Positions 6,566-7,065 of a stretch of DNA of 7,065 nucleotides are shown in pieces. The notes beneath the pieces were generated by a model. The model ran no database searches. It was not told the DNA's origin and saw nothing but the letters and a program-made list of their open reading frames with translations. Position 1 is the first letter of the stretch. The number at the start of each line of letters is the position of its first letter. Source of the stretch: Desulfobacterales bacterium (GTDB lineage Bacteria; Desulfobacterota; DSM-4660; Desulfatiglandales; JALVZP01). A program made the translations under genes and the position numbers. The stretch spans positions 1-7,065 of the forward strand of contig JALVZP010000267.1 in NCBI GenBank assembly GCA_027037575.1, in the 5' to 3' direction.

Positions 6566-6575
6566 TTAAATGGAA

Positions 6576-6592
6576 TTCTTGACTTCAAAGAA
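6576..6592. repeat. Near-palindrome over the hsp20 -35 region, possible operator
   Basis: TTCTTGA (6576-6582), CT, then TCAAAGAA (6585-6592): the arms match except for one extra A in the right arm. It covers the proposed -35 box of hsp20 and lies between the two divergent promoters. It does not match the CIRCE consensus. A regulator site is only a guess. Confidence 0.28.
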
Positions 6593-6606
6593 AGTATGAT
6601 TATCTT
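6579..6606 (+). promoter_or_regulatory. Candidate hsp20 promoter
   Basis: TTGACT (6579-6584, 5/6 to the -35 consensus), a 16-base spacer, and TATCTT (6601-6606, 4/6 to -10). The start would be near 6613, giving a leader of about 40 bases before the ATG at 6653. I see no sigma32-type CTTGAAA/CCCCAT pair and no CIRCE element. The -10 is followed by a T-run, as in the opposite promoter. Confidence 0.45.
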
Positions 6607-6629
6607 TTTTAGCGAAAAAAAGAGAAAAC

Positions 6630-6643
6630 CCTCTGAAAGGAGG
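6630..6643 (+). promoter_or_regulatory. Candidate RNA-thermometer hairpin masking the hsp20 ribosome site
   Basis: In the hsp20 leader, CCTCT (6630-6634) can pair with GGAGG (6639-6643) around GAAA (6635-6638): four Watson-Crick pairs plus one U-G pair, closed by a GNRA-type tetraloop. The right arm is the core of the Shine-Dalgarno sequence. The rest of the leader is A/G-rich and should be unstructured. Small heat shock genes are classic hosts of such elements (ROSE, fourU, cyanobacterial hsp17), but this one is short and its function is inferred. Confidence 0.4.
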
Positions 6644-6646
6644 TGA
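6636..6646 (+). promoter_or_regulatory. Very strong hsp20 Shine-Dalgarno sequence
   Basis: AAAGGAGGTGA is an 11-base match to the complement of the usual 16S rRNA 3' end, 6 bases before the ATG at 6653. It is the strongest ribosome site in the window and fixes this start over the ATG at codon 4. Confidence 0.9.
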
Positions 6647-6652
6647 AGGAAT

Positions 6653-7065
6653 ATGACAAGGATGTTAGACCTTGTTCCATATAGAGGTTCACTAATGGGA
6701 AGAGACCTGCTAAGAGATATGAGAGATGTATTTGATAGATTTGAAAGATTATTTGAGGATTTTGAACTTCCAACAATCTTTGAAGAAAGAGAAACCTGGA
6801 TGCCTGCATTTGATATTGCGGAAAATGAGAAGGAGTATATTGTAACCGCAGAAGTTCCAGGGATAGATCCTAAGGATATTGAAATAACAATCTCAAATGG
6901 TGTTCTTACAATAAAAGGTGAAAAGAAGAGAGAAGAGGAAGATAGAGGTGAAAATTACTACTATATGGAAAGGCAGTATGGTGCATTCCAGAGAAGCTTC
7001 CGTCTACCTGAGGAAGTGAATGAGGATGAAATAGAGGCAACATATAAGAATGGTGTATTAAGGCT
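6653..7065 (+). CDS. hsp20: Small heat shock protein, Hsp20/alpha-crystallin family (3' end outside window)
   Basis: ATP-independent holdase chaperone that binds unfolding proteins in the cytoplasm. 137 whole codons are visible and the frame is still open at the window edge; the family is usually about 140-160 residues, so little is missing, mainly the end of the last beta strands and the C-terminal IxI tail. The N-terminal arm (1-48) is rich in Arg, Asp and Phe (DVFDRFERLFEDF, 25-37). The alpha-crystallin domain starts near Trp49-Pro51 and shows FDIAENEKEYIVTAEVPGI (53-71), NGVLTIKGEKK (82-92), GAFQRSFRLP (110-119) and the beginning of the NGVL motif (133-136). It is transcribed divergently from the minus-strand operon, with a strong ribosome site that may be thermally masked. 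Confidence 0.95.
   Translation, partial: MTRMLDLVPYRGSLMGRDLLRDMRDVFDRFERLFEDFELPTIFEERETWMPAFDIAENEKEYIVTAEVPGIDPKDIEITISNGVLTIKGEKKREEEDRGENYYYMERQYGAFQRSFRLPEEVNEDEIEATYKNGVLR

Noticed and set aside
6600..6652. CIRCE element or sigma32 promoter upstream of hsp20
   Set aside because: I looked for TTAGCACTC-N9-GAGTGCTAA and for CTTGAAA with CCCCAT spacing; neither is present.
6609..6809. Minus-strand reading frame of 66 codons opposite hsp20
   Set aside because: It lies opposite the hsp20 leader and N-terminal coding region, has no ribosome site, and its protein resembles nothing; it is a shadow frame.
1..7065. Mobile element, CRISPR array, tRNA or defence-gene cluster
   Set aside because: No transposase, integrase, regularly spaced repeats, cloverleaf or defence-type domains were seen; the coding style is uniform across the window.

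Overview
The window looks like chromosomal DNA of an AT-rich, Gram-negative-type bacterium. A murein lytic transglycosylase with LysM domains points to a thin-walled cell envelope. Arginine is encoded mostly by AGA/AGG and isoleucine often by ATA, and the proteins are rich in Lys, Glu and Ile; this pattern is common in thermophiles, but that is inference only. I cannot name a genus. I see no mobile element, tRNA, rRNA or CRISPR array, and every non-coding gap is short (the longest, 6527-6652, is 126 bases).

Left block, plus strand (1-3203): the 3' part of an MltD-type lytic transglycosylase whose start lies left of the window; a UPF0173 metal-dependent hydrolase; and thiL (thiamine-monophosphate kinase). 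The genes are 12 and 0 bases apart and are probably co-transcribed from a promoter outside the window.

Right block, minus strand (6526 down to 3174): a UDP-glucuronate decarboxylase-like sugar-nucleotide enzyme, mobA (molybdenum cofactor guanylyltransferase), a CNNM/CBS membrane transporter, and an unrecognised Cys-rich protein. Junctions are a 4-base ATGA overlap, a 1-base gap and a 13-base overlap, so this reads as a tight operon of functionally mixed genes: surface polysaccharide, Mo cofactor, ion transport and an unknown. Its last gene runs 30 bases into the end of thiL on the opposite strand.

Right edge, plus strand (6653-7065): a small heat shock protein (Hsp20), cut off by the window end, transcribed divergently from the minus-strand operon. 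The 126-base gap between them is the most interesting regulatory DNA here. It holds two divergent sigma70-like promoter candidates with the same TATCTT plus T-run -10 region. The leftward one sits so close to its ATG that the message would be nearly leaderless. The hsp20 leader has an 11-base perfect Shine-Dalgarno sequence whose GGAGG core can be sequestered in a 5-bp stem closed by a GAAA tetraloop, a candidate RNA thermometer.

Other points of note are a perfect 15-bp inverted repeat inside mobA, and the unknown protein with eight cysteines in its first 104 residues. No obvious defence system or biosynthetic cluster is visible; I did not find a clearly new multi-gene system.
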